NCBI GenBank assembly: GCA_910584235.1
Contig: CAJTZD010000025.1
Location: 1 to 53,980, forward strand
Length of the DNA stretch: 53,980 nucleotides
DNA from: an uncultured Acetatifactor sp.
GTDB lineage: Bacteria; Bacillota; Clostridia; Lachnospirales; Lachnospiraceae
Reading direction: 5' to 3'
In this document: piece by piece, positions 26,001 to 33,996 of the stretch
Numbering within the stretch: position 1 is the first letter of the stretch
How the letters are laid out: the number at the start of each line of letters is the position of its first letter
Translations under genes and position numbers: made by a program
Notes under the pieces: model-generated
Told to the model about the DNA's origin: nothing
What the model saw: the letters and a program-made list of their open reading frames with translations, nothing else
Databases searched by the model: none

Positions 26001-26258
26001 CTTGATACAGAGCTCACAGAGCGAATAGCAGATAGTCCTGCCGCCGGGCCTCCTCTCATAGGCCAGCAGCAGCATGTTCTTCGCGTCCTCATAACGCCTG
26101 TTTATCTTGTACAAATCACTGACCGTGCAGAGCATCATGACGCTCTTTACCCGCCGCCAGTCTATGGTATCCGCGATTTCGGCAGCCTGTGCATAATTTC
26201 CCTGCCCTATCAGGGATTTTATTTCTTCCGATCTTACTTTATATTCATATTTATCCAA
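23016..26258 (-). CDS. TPR protein with long acidic Tyr-rich repeat linker and degenerate AAA-like C-terminus
   Basis: A 1080-residue protein in three parts. Residues ~1-190 are helical repeats of TPR type (RRYEDAKNMLLLAYERRPGG, EFVQALKYFKEFVQAAPKD). Residues ~200-830 are very acidic low complexity, with many short units of the form E-A-G-Y-E-D-E-A-E-Y near 600-790. The last ~250 residues resemble a CbxX/SpoVK-like AAA domain, but the P-loop position reads ITGEEGMDTLT with no GKT and the Walker B strand reads GALIIQKAS with no acidic pair, so ATPase activity is unlikely. Function unknown; a scaffold is plausible. It overlaps the possible GTG start of glgB and is probably co-transcribed with it. 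Confidence 0.8.
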   Translation of the reverse strand: MDKYEYKVRSEEIKSLIGQGNYAQAAEIADTIDWRRVKSVMMLCTVSDLYKINRRYEDAKNMLLLAYERRPGGRTICYSLCELCIKTEEFVQALKYFKEFVQAAPKDSGRYILQYKLYEAQEVSLEERISVLEELKKRDYREKWAYELAYLYHRVGLATRCVEECDELILWFGEGKYVVKAMELKMLHQPLTKAQQDVYDRRFEEELPDGGQEEQEYYEDGAGRDSAEPQEDYGWPGDENPEEEGDEAAYTGESVPVQEPSEEMDIQVKTMDVGKYNTINLQAELAAGLQEVLGADGMAQEGNGAEERPQALGADAAADAGYQNFGAEEIEDSEVFFGATGEMEDILPEPAPGEAEEPAEETDTGGEPENTEEQEYASEPEAVKEPGYVPEREDGIAGEDFEPEDKTVVQNPAPDGQPPKELAEVLSQEANGQISIVVPESAAVEKQITGQMKLEDILAEWERIKKESEAKCQEEVRRHVLSQTGPMFTEFEANVRDGLLEQLEKGENPQTDVQESALPTEPAEESAQDAAPEPHPEDTREAERTEAAGLTVQGGAGVLAEESAGQVVSPQEETETGEEAAYGAEPGAADEMETEDWQDAPGDEFAVEAGYGETGDGPEDGYIGDTGNGAAEYAEYIEESGAEDELVYTDEDTAGTDYMPGAGYEDEAEYAEEPEAGYGGEYAGEPDVEDEAEYVGEYEPDSEPEYDEEYGYEAEAGAGNEPEYMEEAGYEDEAAYAGAYETDGAEPEYTVTENEYEEKTEANSEYIDEAGYREDELTFAEDGPEEKDIVEEIEEIQEQVEAAESPLEKAESAKNRTESEDKQDIDRDQAKVRSLTREEKELFAPYIQNRRSREQLVKALDGVSMAAYTGNLIITGEEGMDTLTLAKNMMREIRMIDSNFSGKVAKVSGQGLNHKDVAKTLEQLNNGALIIQKASGMNSKTAAMLHRQLQHERFGIIVVLEDTEKAIKKLFLGTPDLYGDFTARVDLEALSNDTLVAFGRQYAREKEYSIDNLGVLALHTRIEELQTIDHVVTVMEVKQIMDEAMHRASRKTLRHFFDILLARRYDDEDMVILTEKDFVA

Positions 26259-26321
26259 AGTAACCCGCCCCTATCTCAAATGGCAATCTATCAAAGGACC
26301 TGTGCGTGGCCATTATTTTTT

Positions 26322-26351
26322 AGTTTACCATAGTCCATGTGCTAATGTCAA
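26322..26351 (-). promoter_or_regulatory. Promoter of the TPR protein-glgB unit
   Basis: Minus-strand TTGACA (26346-26351), 18-base spacer, TAAACT (26322-26327). It is located between the rsmA stop and the TPR gene start. Confidence 0.65.
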
Positions 26352-26366
26352 AAAAATTCACAAATT

Positions 26367-27221
26367 TTACAGCCGGTTGCTCAGGGCCGCAAACTGTTCC
26401 AGGGTCAGCGCCTCGCCCCGCACCATGGCGGGCAGCCCCATTTCCTCCAGAACCCGGAAAACCTGTTCCCTGGTCACCTTAAGCCCGGGCGCGTTCCCCA
26501 GGCTGTTGGCCAGCGTCTTGCGGCGCTGGTTGAAAGCAGCGCGGATCAGGGCGAACAGCTTCCGCTCATCGGCAGCCTCTACAGGCGGTGTCCTATACTT
26601 TGTCAGGCGGATCACGGCGCTTCCCACACCCGGTCTGGGAATAAAACAATTGGGCGGTACATTAGCCACCACCTGGGGCTGTGCATAGTACTGCACTGCC
26701 AATGAAAGAGCTCCGTACTCCTTGGTGCCGGGGCCGGCCTGCATGCGCTCCGCCACCTCTTTCTGCACCATAACCGTAATGCTCTGCAGGGGGGAGCCGC
26801 TTTCCAACAGTCCCATGACAATGGGCGTTGTGATATAATATGGGAGATTTGCCACCACTTTCACGGGGCGTCCCCCGCCCCATTCGCCGGTCAGCTCCTT
26901 TATGTCCAGCTTCAGGATATCTTCATTTATGAGCGTCACATTGGAGTAAGGGGAGAGAGTCTCCTCCAGAATGGGGATCAGGTTCCTGTCAATCTCCACC
27001 GCGAACACCTTTCCCGCCCGCTCCGCCAGAAGCTGGGTCATGGTGCCGATGCCGGGGCCGATTTCCAGTACGCAGTCCTCTTTCGACACCTCTGCCGCGC
27101 CTATGACCCGCTCCAGCACATTGGGGTCGATAAGGAAATTCTGACCATATTTTTTCTGAAACGTAAAGTTATGTCTCTGCAGCACCTCTATGGTGTTGCG
27201 GGGAATTCCAAGATTTGCCAT
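26367..27221 (-). CDS. rsmA: 16S rRNA (adenine1518/1519-N6) dimethyltransferase
   Basis: A 284-residue KsgA/RsmA methyltransferase that dimethylates two adjacent adenines near the 3' end of 16S rRNA with SAM. The SAM-binding motif VLEIGPGIGTMTQLL is near residue 47 and the catalytic NLPYYITTPIV near residue 125. The KKYGQNFLIDPNVL start is diagnostic. Full length for the family. It lies on its own between the TPR gene and a HAD phosphatase gene, with about 100 bases to the latter. Confidence 0.97.
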   Translation of the reverse strand: MANLGIPRNTIEVLQRHNFTFQKKYGQNFLIDPNVLERVIGAAEVSKEDCVLEIGPGIGTMTQLLAERAGKVFAVEIDRNLIPILEETLSPYSNVTLINEDILKLDIKELTGEWGGGRPVKVVANLPYYITTPIVMGLLESGSPLQSITVMVQKEVAERMQAGPGTKEYGALSLAVQYYAQPQVVANVPPNCFIPRPGVGSAVIRLTKYRTPPVEAADERKLFALIRAAFNQRRKTLANSLGNAPGLKVTREQVFRVLEEMGLPAMVRGEALTLEQFAALSNRL

Positions 27222-27325
27222 TTTCGTATTCCAGTTCTGTCTCTGTCCGGGCAGAGACTGTTTTATTCCGATTCTCCGGCAGCTGTTTTATGTAACCGTT
27301 CAGACATCAGCGAAAGTTTGCGTTT

Positions 27326-27973
27326 CTATACCTGCTTCAGGAAATCCAGCACCTGAACAAGATCTCTCAAAACTATGCGGCACAGCCGCAGTATCTCTCC
27401 GTCAGGCTCCACCATGTCCGGCACCATAACGGGGCACAGTCCGGCTGCATGGGCGGCCCGGATGCCGTTGGGGGAGTCCTCAATGGCATATGCCTGTCCG
27501 GGCTCCACTCCCAGCCTCTCGCATGCCAGCAGATAGATATCCGGCCTGGGCTTGGAATGCTCCACCATATCACCCGTGGTCAGTACGGAGAAATAATCCG
27601 AGAGTCCTGTCATCTCCAAGTGACTCCTGACAGACGCTTCTTTCGTGGAAGAGGCCAGCCCCACTATGTAGCGGGATTCTTTCAGCCACTCCAGAATCTC
27701 CCGCACCCCGGGCTTCACCGGCAGCCCGTTCCTGTCCACATAGTCTGCGAACCAGGCGGCTGTCTCTTTTCGAAAGAGCGGGTAGTCAAAGTCCTCCCCG
27801 TAAGCGCCGATAACAACCTGCCTGCTGTCGTTGGCGTTCAGGCCGATACACTGGGGAAAAACCTCTTCCATCTCAGGCAGCCCCCATTTTTCCGCCACTG
27901 CCATCCAGGCCTCCATGCAAAGCCTCTCCGTGTCGAAAAGAACACCATCCATATCAAAAACGACTGCTTTCAT
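27326..27973 (-). CDS. HAD-superfamily phosphatase / beta-phosphoglucomutase-like
   Basis: A 215-residue HAD hydrolase of subfamily IA with a helical cap after residue 15. Motif I is VFDMDGVLFDTE with the nucleophile Asp8; motif II is LASSTKEASV; the motif III lysine is in HSKPRPDIYLLA; motif IV is AIEDSPNGIRAAHAAG. The cap and the D-M-D-G-V pattern fit beta-phosphoglucomutase or small phosphatases such as YcjU/YniC; the substrate cannot be decided from sequence. Confidence 0.9.
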   Translation of the reverse strand: MKAVVFDMDGVLFDTERLCMEAWMAVAEKWGLPEMEEVFPQCIGLNANDSRQVVIGAYGEDFDYPLFRKETAAWFADYVDRNGLPVKPGVREILEWLKESRYIVGLASSTKEASVRSHLEMTGLSDYFSVLTTGDMVEHSKPRPDIYLLACERLGVEPGQAYAIEDSPNGIRAAHAAGLCPVMVPDMVEPDGEILRLCRIVLRDLVQVLDFLKQV

Positions 27974-28000
27974 CCCATTCCCCGTTCTTTCTCGAAAAAA

Positions 28001-29119
28001 CTACTCTATATATGCGAATTCTTCTATAAAATGGACACAGTTGTACAATACCAGCACATCCATGCCCCTCTTTGGCTCATAGCTCTTCATAAATTCATAC
28101 AGCCTGCCCCGGAAATACCTTGGATCCAGCACATAAATCTTCTCATAGTGCGGTATCAGAAGCGGCACGAAGCAGTTGGCATAGGAATCCTTAATCACGA
28201 ACAAAGACTTATGATTATGATATCCCGTCTCAATCTCTACGAAAGCATGATTATCGTCCAAAAAGAAGCCGTATTTGTTTTTCGTGTCCAGATAAGACTT
28301 CTCATAGCAGCTGTCCGCCTCTTTCTCCAGATCATAGGTCACCTTAAGGGGCTCTTCCAAAGTCTTGGGAAAATAACAGATGCGTTCTCCGTCAATGTTC
28401 AGGTTCACTTTCGAATGCAGAGTTCCCAGAAAGTCCTCCGTCACCGGCTCCATGTCCTCAGCCTTATACTGTCCGGCCTCGTTTCCGGTGTATTCCGCCC
28501 AGGCGTCATACCCGTACGAAGCGCCCAGTGAGGTCCAGTGATGATCCGTGCGGTAATAAATCTCCTCTCCGGCATGCTCTTTCAAAACAGAGTACACATC
28601 CACATAATGCTCCCCCACATGCTGAGCCACCTGATCCAGCAGGAGCGTTTCATCATAGTAAGGGGCATAAGAGGGCAGCTTGTCCGTAAGAATATTGTCC
28701 GCCGTAGGTACCAGCATCACCGCGGCATCCCAGTCCCTGACCAGCTTCTCCAGCAGCGCGATCTTCTTGTTCACCTGTACATTGGTATAGTCAGACGGCA
28801 GATGCTTCTCTATCAGGTATCCGTCCGAACCCAGATAGACCCCGCCCACCTCTTTTTCCTGTAAGGCCAGATCCATGTAAGTTTTGATGGTGATCCATTT
28901 GTCCCGGCTGACGAACTGGTCCGTCAGATACGCCTCATATTTCCCCGTATAATCCTCCCACAGAAGAGCATCCAGGGAAAACTTCGGCCGGGAAGCCAGC
29001 ACCCTGTTCTCCGTCTCCGAGAACAGGCGGTCTTTCTGTATCAGGTCTCCCGCCGTGAATACAACGATCACCGACGCAATGATTATAATTGTAAATAGAG
29101 CGCTTCTCTTTTCATCCAT
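28001..29119 (-). CDS. DHHW-motif SGNH-like protein (AlgJ/AlgX-type partner of MBOAT)
   Basis: A 372-residue protein with one N-terminal membrane helix (LFTIIIIASVIVVFTAGDLI) and an extracytoplasmic domain. It has ENRVLASRPKFS and the name-giving YYRTDHHWTSLGA near residue 193, the SGNH-hydrolase-like catalytic segment of AlgJ/AlgX proteins, plus SLFVIKDSYANCF for the nucleophile serine. Such proteins work with MBOAT acyltransferases to acetylate exported polysaccharide or other surface polymers. The MBOAT gene is 46 bases upstream on the same strand, so the two form an operon. Confidence 0.88.
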   Translation of the reverse strand: MDEKRSALFTIIIIASVIVVFTAGDLIQKDRLFSETENRVLASRPKFSLDALLWEDYTGKYEAYLTDQFVSRDKWITIKTYMDLALQEKEVGGVYLGSDGYLIEKHLPSDYTNVQVNKKIALLEKLVRDWDAAVMLVPTADNILTDKLPSYAPYYDETLLLDQVAQHVGEHYVDVYSVLKEHAGEEIYYRTDHHWTSLGASYGYDAWAEYTGNEAGQYKAEDMEPVTEDFLGTLHSKVNLNIDGERICYFPKTLEEPLKVTYDLEKEADSCYEKSYLDTKNKYGFFLDDNHAFVEIETGYHNHKSLFVIKDSYANCFVPLLIPHYEKIYVLDPRYFRGRLYEFMKSYEPKRGMDVLVLYNCVHFIEEFAYIE

Positions 29120-29165
29120 CTGCAGCCATATCCTTTTGACCTATCCAGTCAATCCTCTCCTGCTC

Positions 29166-30578
29166 CTAAAAGCGGAAATACAGAAAAGGATTGTAGGACG
29201 CATCCACAATACCGGCAATCGACAACAGCAGCATAGCCGCCGGAATGAATTTCTCGCCGAAACGGTACAGTGCCATATGAAAGCCTGTCCTGGAATCTCT
29301 AAAGTAATTTGCAATCCTTTTGGGCAGGGGCGTGCACGCTATCACTCCGATCAGGAACAGAACCAGATACTGTCTGCCCAGATAAATCCCCTGTCTGTCC
29401 GCCAGGCTCTGAGCCATGCCCGTCATGGCCTTTACATAGCCCCAAATCTGCGCCGGCGTTTCCAGGGCGAACAGCACCCACCCTGCCACAGCCACAAGCA
29501 GCGTATACACAATGCCGATCCCCTTTGGCAGCCAGGAAAGAAGCTTTCCCAGAAACAATTTCTCCAGCGTCAGGGCAAAGGCGAACCATAATCCCCACAG
29601 CAGAAAGTTCCAGCCCGCCCCGTGCCAGATGCCTGTGAGCATCCATACAATCAGAATATTCAGAAGCTGTCTGGGCCGCCCTCTCCTGCTGCCTCCCAGG
29701 GGAAAGTAGACATATTCCCGAAACCAGCTGCCCAGGGAGATATGCCATCTGCGCCAGAACTCCGTCACCGAAGCGGAAATATAGGGATAGTTGAAATTCT
29801 CCGGGAACACGAAGCCCAGCATCCGCCCCAGGCCGATAGCCATATCGGAATACCCTGAAAAGTCGAAATAAATCTGAAAGCCAAAGGCCACAATCCCCAG
29901 CCATGCGGTGAGCATGCTCATCTCCTGGAATCTCATTTTGCCGACGAAAGCCCAGAGCTCCCCGATATTATTGGCCAGCAATACCTTTTTCGCCAGCCCC
30001 ACACAGAAGCGCTGCAGTCCCTGGCTTACATCCACAAGGGTAATCCGGCGGTTATGCAGCCGTTCCTCCACATCCCGGTACTTTACGATAGGCCCGGCGA
30101 TGAGCTGGGGGAACATGGCCACATATACGCCGAAGTCCAGCAGATTCTTCTGTACCTTTGTCTGCCCTCTGTACACGTCGATGGTATAGGACATGGTCTG
30201 GAAAGTATAAAAGGAGATACCGATGGGCAGGCCCAGTTCAAAAAGCGGAAAACTCGTTCCCAGCACCCCGTTCACGGACTGTATCAGGAAATCCGCGTAT
30301 TTAAAGAAGCACAACAGCCCCAGATTGATGACCACCGAGGAAAGCAGCACCAGCCGGGCCGCCCGCTTCCCCCTAAGCCGCTCCAGCAGCCGCCCGTGGA
30401 CATAGTCCACAACCGTGGAGAACAGCATCAGCACCACATATACCGGTTCCCCCCAGGCATAGAAAATCAGGCTCCCCAAAAAGAGGACGATATTCTTCAT
30501 CCTCTCGGGAACCAGATAATATAGAAGAAAAAACAAAGGGAAAAACCGGAAAAGGAATACTACGCTGCTGAAAACCAT
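29166..30578 (-). CDS. MBOAT family membrane-bound O-acyltransferase (AlgI/PatA-like)
   Basis: A 470-residue polytopic protein with about ten membrane helices. Family signs are ERMKNIVLFLGSLIFYAWGEP at the start, FWRRWHISLGSWFREYVYFPLGGSRRG in the middle and WMLTGIWHGAGWNFLLWG with the catalytic histidine near residue 315. AlgI-type enzymes move acyl groups across the membrane to surface polymers. It stands upstream of the DHHW gene and downstream of a DUF4358 lipoprotein gene, a grouping seen in Clostridia. AGGAG before the ATG is clear. The acceptor polymer is unknown. Confidence 0.93.
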   Translation of the reverse strand: MVFSSVVFLFRFFPLFFLLYYLVPERMKNIVLFLGSLIFYAWGEPVYVVLMLFSTVVDYVHGRLLERLRGKRAARLVLLSSVVINLGLLCFFKYADFLIQSVNGVLGTSFPLFELGLPIGISFYTFQTMSYTIDVYRGQTKVQKNLLDFGVYVAMFPQLIAGPIVKYRDVEERLHNRRITLVDVSQGLQRFCVGLAKKVLLANNIGELWAFVGKMRFQEMSMLTAWLGIVAFGFQIYFDFSGYSDMAIGLGRMLGFVFPENFNYPYISASVTEFWRRWHISLGSWFREYVYFPLGGSRRGRPRQLLNILIVWMLTGIWHGAGWNFLLWGLWFAFALTLEKLFLGKLLSWLPKGIGIVYTLLVAVAGWVLFALETPAQIWGYVKAMTGMAQSLADRQGIYLGRQYLVLFLIGVIACTPLPKRIANYFRDSRTGFHMALYRFGEKFIPAAMLLLSIAGIVDASYNPFLYFRF

Positions 30579-30662
30579 TCCTGTGTTCTCCTACTCTATA
30601 CCCATAGGCGCGCTTTTTGTACCGCAAAGCCTTGTATGCCGTCCCACTCCCTGGTCTGAAGC

Positions 30663-31373
30663 TTACAGCTGACCGCGGATTGCCTCGATTACCTTGCCGT
30701 TTCTCTCCTGGCAGGTTTTGACCACAGCTTCATCGCCCTGTTCTTCCACATCTGTGGTATCCCCGCCAAGCATAACAAACACCACATAATTACCGATGGT
30801 CTCAACCTGGGAAGCCTGAATCTTTCCCAGGTTCATGGGATACTGCATAGTGTCATTGACCTTTGCTTCCCGGTAATCCTCCACGATCTCCTGGACTGTC
30901 TCCAGTTTATCCTCTTTTGCCTTGACAATCAACAGCGTGTCTACATGAGCGCTCATCATGGGCATTTCCGCCATGTAGTCATCGTACATGTCGGCGGTGA
31001 TTCCGAAGCTCATCTCCAGCATGTCCGGCTGCAGCGCCATATCCGGCCAGTATCCTCCCTCGGCGGCCTCCACCGCCGCGGCTTTCAGCTGCTCCATCTC
31101 CTGGCTCCAGCCCTCTTCGATGCCGTCCGTCCCGTCTCCTTCGGCGCCAGCGCCGTCTGACGGCGTCTCCGCAGACTCCGAGGAAGTCTCCACAGACTCT
31201 GAGGGAGTCCCCATGGACTCTGAGGGAACGCTCTCCTCGGAAGATTCCCCGCCGCTCTCCTGACCGGTTGACGATTCCGCGTCCGACGAGCCGTCTTTTC
31301 CGTTGCCGCCGCAGGCTGTCGCAGAAACCGCCAGCAGGGCCGCGCACAATAAAGCAATCGTTTTCTTTTTCAT
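30663..31373 (-). CDS. DUF4358 domain lipoprotein
   Basis: About 236 residues with a lipoprotein signal peptide: MKKKTIALLCAALLAVSATACGG, lipobox S-A-T-A-C. A Ser/Glu/Thr-rich, highly flexible linker (residues ~25-85, with repeated S-x-S-x-E/G-T-P-S units) leads to a ~140-residue DUF4358 domain ending QERNGKVIEAIRGQL. The ATG at 31373 follows AGGAGGTTTTT; the longer frame upstream is not used. DUF4358 proteins commonly accompany MBOAT/DHHW genes, which supports a role in the surface acylation complex, but the biochemical function is unknown. Confidence 0.85.
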   Translation of the reverse strand: MKKKTIALLCAALLAVSATACGGNGKDGSSDAESSTGQESGGESSEESVPSESMGTPSESVETSSESAETPSDGAGAEGDGTDGIEEGWSQEMEQLKAAAVEAAEGGYWPDMALQPDMLEMSFGITADMYDDYMAEMPMMSAHVDTLLIVKAKEDKLETVQEIVEDYREAKVNDTMQYPMNLGKIQASQVETIGNYVVFVMLGGDTTDVEEQGDEAVVKTCQERNGKVIEAIRGQL

Positions 31374-31443
31374 AAAAACCTCCTGTTTACAAATAAATTT
31401 CTCTCTAAATCCCAGTCTGTCCCGATTTGGATTTTCTACACGC

Positions 31444-31449
31444 AGTATA
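31444..31449 (-). promoter_or_regulatory. Extended -10 promoter of the DUF4358 gene
   Basis: Minus-strand TGGTATACT (TATACT at 31444-31449 with a TGn extension). There is no good -35. The 319-base divergent region 31374-31692 holds this promoter and the hflK promoter, and no gene. Confidence 0.5.
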
Positions 31450-31611
31450 CCATAATTTCGCGCGCAACAGCACACTGCGCTCCAGCCCACATGGAATTAA
31501 AAGGTGACACATTGTCTTTACGGGTCAACATTATACCACAGATTCTTCCAAAAGAAAAGACCGCAGTGACAGACTCGCACGATACCTTTTTCTAATGTGC
31601 ATGTATTCCTG

Positions 31612-31640
31612 TTGATTTTTCCTCATAGATAAAGTATCAT
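31612..31640 (+). promoter_or_regulatory. hflK promoter
   Basis: Plus-strand TTGATT (31612-31617), 17 bases, TATCAT (31635-31640). It lies about 50 bases before the hflK start codon. Confidence 0.65.
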
Positions 31641-31692
31641 GAATTCAACTACAGACAAAAGCAATGGCAAGAATTCACAAGGAGGACCCCAT

Positions 31693-32781
31693 ATGAACAG
31701 TGATTCTTTTCGCAACAGACGAAACGGCTTCGAGACCATGGACGGCGGGCAGAGCGGCGGCTCTCAGAAGAAAAATCCCTCCGGAAAAATAATCGGCATC
31801 GCAGCCGCAGTTTTGGTTCTGGCAATTTTAGCCCTGAACTCCACCTATGAGATTAAGGAGCAGGAACAGGCGGTGCTGATCACCTTAGGAAAGGCCCAGG
31901 CCGTATCCGAGCCGGGACTCCATTTCAAGATCCCTTTCATTCAGCAGGTGAGAAAAGTAAACACCACCATCCAGGGCTTCGCCATCGGCTACAATACGGA
32001 AAGCGAGGAAGTAGATGAAGATGAATCCCTGATGATCACGTCGGATTTCAACTTCATCGATGTGGACTTCTATGTGGAGTACCGCTACAGCGATCCGGTA
32101 AAGGCCCTGTATGCCTCCAGGGCGCCCCTGGATATCCTGCGCAACATCAGCCAGAGCTGCATCCGTACCGTCATCGGCAGCTATCCCGTGGACGATGTAC
32201 TGACCACAGGGAAGAACGAGATTCAGGCCTCCATTAAGGAGATGATCCTGGGGCGGCTGGAGGAACAGGACATCGGCATCCAGCTGGTAAATATTACCAT
32301 ACAGGACTCCGAGCCGCCCACCATAGAGGTCATGGAAGCTTTCAAGGCAGTGGAGACCGCAAAGCAGGGCAAGGAAACCGCCCTGAACAACGCCAACAAG
32401 TACCGCAATGAACAGCTCCCCTCCGCACAGGCCAAGGCGGACGGCATCATCAAGGACGCGGAAGCCCGCAAAACAGAGCGTATCAACGAAGCTACCGCCC
32501 AGGTGGCCCGCTTCAACTCCATGTACCAGGAGTACATCAAGAACCCGGCAGTCACCAGACAGCGTATGTTCTACGAGGCTATGGAGGATGTGCTTCCGGA
32601 TCTGAAAGTCATTATCGAAAGTCCCAACGGGAATATGCAGACCATCTATCCCATTGAGTCTTTCACAGGGACCCGGGATGCGGATGAAGAGGATGCGCAA
32701 CAGCAGACTTCCGGCCATAGTGCCGGCCAGGGCGGCTCTTCCGCTCCGGCAGATGATGAGGAGGAGCTCCCGGCAGATTAA
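31693..32781 (+). CDS. hflK: HflK-like SPFH/band-7 protease modulator
   Basis: About 362 residues. A glycine/serine-rich cytosolic start, one membrane helix (IIGIAAAVLVLAILALNSTY), then an SPFH domain (EQEQAVLITLGKAQAVSEPGLHFKIPFIQQV) and a coiled coil, with an acidic Gln/Ser-rich tail. HflK and HflC form a membrane complex that controls the FtsH protease; ftsH is also in this window, about 19 kb away. An in-frame ATG exists at 31639, but AAGGAGGACCCC just before 31693 decides the start. The hflC gene follows by 99 bases. Confidence 0.9.
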   Translation: MNSDSFRNRRNGFETMDGGQSGGSQKKNPSGKIIGIAAAVLVLAILALNSTYEIKEQEQAVLITLGKAQAVSEPGLHFKIPFIQQVRKVNTTIQGFAIGYNTESEEVDEDESLMITSDFNFIDVDFYVEYRYSDPVKALYASRAPLDILRNISQSCIRTVIGSYPVDDVLTTGKNEIQASIKEMILGRLEEQDIGIQLVNITIQDSEPPTIEVMEAFKAVETAKQGKETALNNANKYRNEQLPSAQAKADGIIKDAEARKTERINEATAQVARFNSMYQEYIKNPAVTRQRMFYEAMEDVLPDLKVIIESPNGNMQTIYPIESFTGTRDADEEDAQQQTSGHSAGQGGSSAPADDEEELPAD

Positions 32782-32880
32782 CCCCGGGCGTGACCAGTGC
32801 CGCATCGGCACCGTTCGTCCCACAGCCAAACACCAAGAATACAGACTGATTCAGTCTAGTCAAGAAATAGGAGAATCTAT

Positions 32881-33750
32881 ATGAAAATAGCAAAAAGAGT
32901 CCTTTTGATCGCCGTATTGTTCGTGCTTTTAGTAGCCGGTGCAGGCAGCATCGTGATCACCGGAGAAAATGAGTACAGTCTGGTCCGCCAGTTCGGCAAA
33001 ATCGACCATGTAGTGGCGGAGGCTGGCATCAGCTTCAAGATACCCTTTATCCAGAGCGTGGACACCCTGCCCCGCCAGACCCTGCTCTACGATCTGCCCT
33101 CTTCGGACGTCATCACCAGCGACAAGAAGACCATGATCTGTGACAGCTATATTCTCTGGCGCATTTCGGATCCTCAGAAATTCGCCCAGACCCTGAATTC
33201 CTCCATCACCAACGCGGAGGGCAGGCTGGATGCCATTGTGTACAACTCCACCAAGAATGTCATCAGCAGCACCTCCCAGGACGATGTGATCTCCGGCCGG
33301 GACGGCCAGCTGTCGGCGGCCATCATGGCCAATATCGGCAGTTCCCTGGACCAGTACGGCATTGAGCTGCTGTCCTTTGAGACCAAGAAGCTGGATCTGC
33401 CCGGCGACAACAAGGCGGCTGTCTATGAGCGCATGATCTCCGAGCGGGATAATATCGCGGCCACCTACACCGCGGAGGGAAGCTCCGAGGCTCAGATCAT
33501 CCGCAATACCACGGACAAGGAGGTCACCGTACTATTGTCCGAGGCGGAGAAGAACGCAGAGATTATGATCGCCGAGGGCGAGGCGGAGTACATGAGAATC
33601 CTCTCCGAGGCTTACAATGACGAGTCCAAGCAGGATTTCTACTCTTTCGTCAGAAGCTTAGACGCGGTGAAAGCCTCCATGACCGGGAAAAATAAAACTG
33701 TTATCCTGTCTCCGGACTCGCCCATCGCGCAGATCTTTTACGGGAAATAG
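32881..33750 (+). CDS. hflC: HflC-like SPFH/band-7 protease modulator
   Basis: A 289-residue protein with an N-terminal membrane helix (VLLIAVLFVLLVAGAGSIVI), an SPFH domain (GENEYSLVRQFGKIDHVVAEAGISFKIPFIQSV) and a helical C-terminal part (YERMISERDNIAATYTAEGSSEAQIIRN). It is the partner of the HflK-like protein encoded just upstream. It is stopped by a strong hairpin terminator at 33928. Confidence 0.9.
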   Translation: MKIAKRVLLIAVLFVLLVAGAGSIVITGENEYSLVRQFGKIDHVVAEAGISFKIPFIQSVDTLPRQTLLYDLPSSDVITSDKKTMICDSYILWRISDPQKFAQTLNSSITNAEGRLDAIVYNSTKNVISSTSQDDVISGRDGQLSAAIMANIGSSLDQYGIELLSFETKKLDLPGDNKAAVYERMISERDNIAATYTAEGSSEAQIIRNTTDKEVTVLLSEAEKNAEIMIAEGEAEYMRILSEAYNDESKQDFYSFVRSLDAVKASMTGKNKTVILSPDSPIAQIFYGK

Positions 33751-33758
33751 TTTGCCAT

Positions 33759-33983
33759 CTAAGGCATGAGATCCAGACAGCACAAAACGCGGTTATAAAC
33801 CACATGGCGCCGAATACGCAAGGGATCCGCATACCTGCCGCCCGCGATCCGGTCAAAGCCGGTATAGGTCTCGTACTCGGACAGAGAATCCAGCGCCGCC
33901 AAAGGGTGCTCTATGCCAGTGCAAAGCAGAGCCGGGAATCCGCAGATCAGATTCCCGGCTCTTTGTAAACCTGACTTCTCAAG
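33759..33983 (-). pseudogene. Possible protein-coding remnant between hflC and amt
   Basis: A 74-codon minus-strand open frame without any usable start. It reads like protein near its end (HPLAALDSLSEYETYTGFDR ... HVVYNRVLCCLDLMP-stop). No family was recognised. The frame runs through the terminator hairpin at 33928-33962, so it may be chance in GC-rich sequence. The region 33751-33996 is otherwise intergenic. Confidence 0.25.
33928..33966 (+). terminator. Strong terminator after hflC, possibly bidirectional
   Basis: AGAGCCGGGAATC (33928-33940) pairs perfectly with GATTCCCGGCTCT (33950-33962), then TTGT. It sits between the convergent hflC and amt genes and could end both transcripts. Confidence 0.8.
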
Positions 33984-33996
33984 CTATAGAGTTTTC

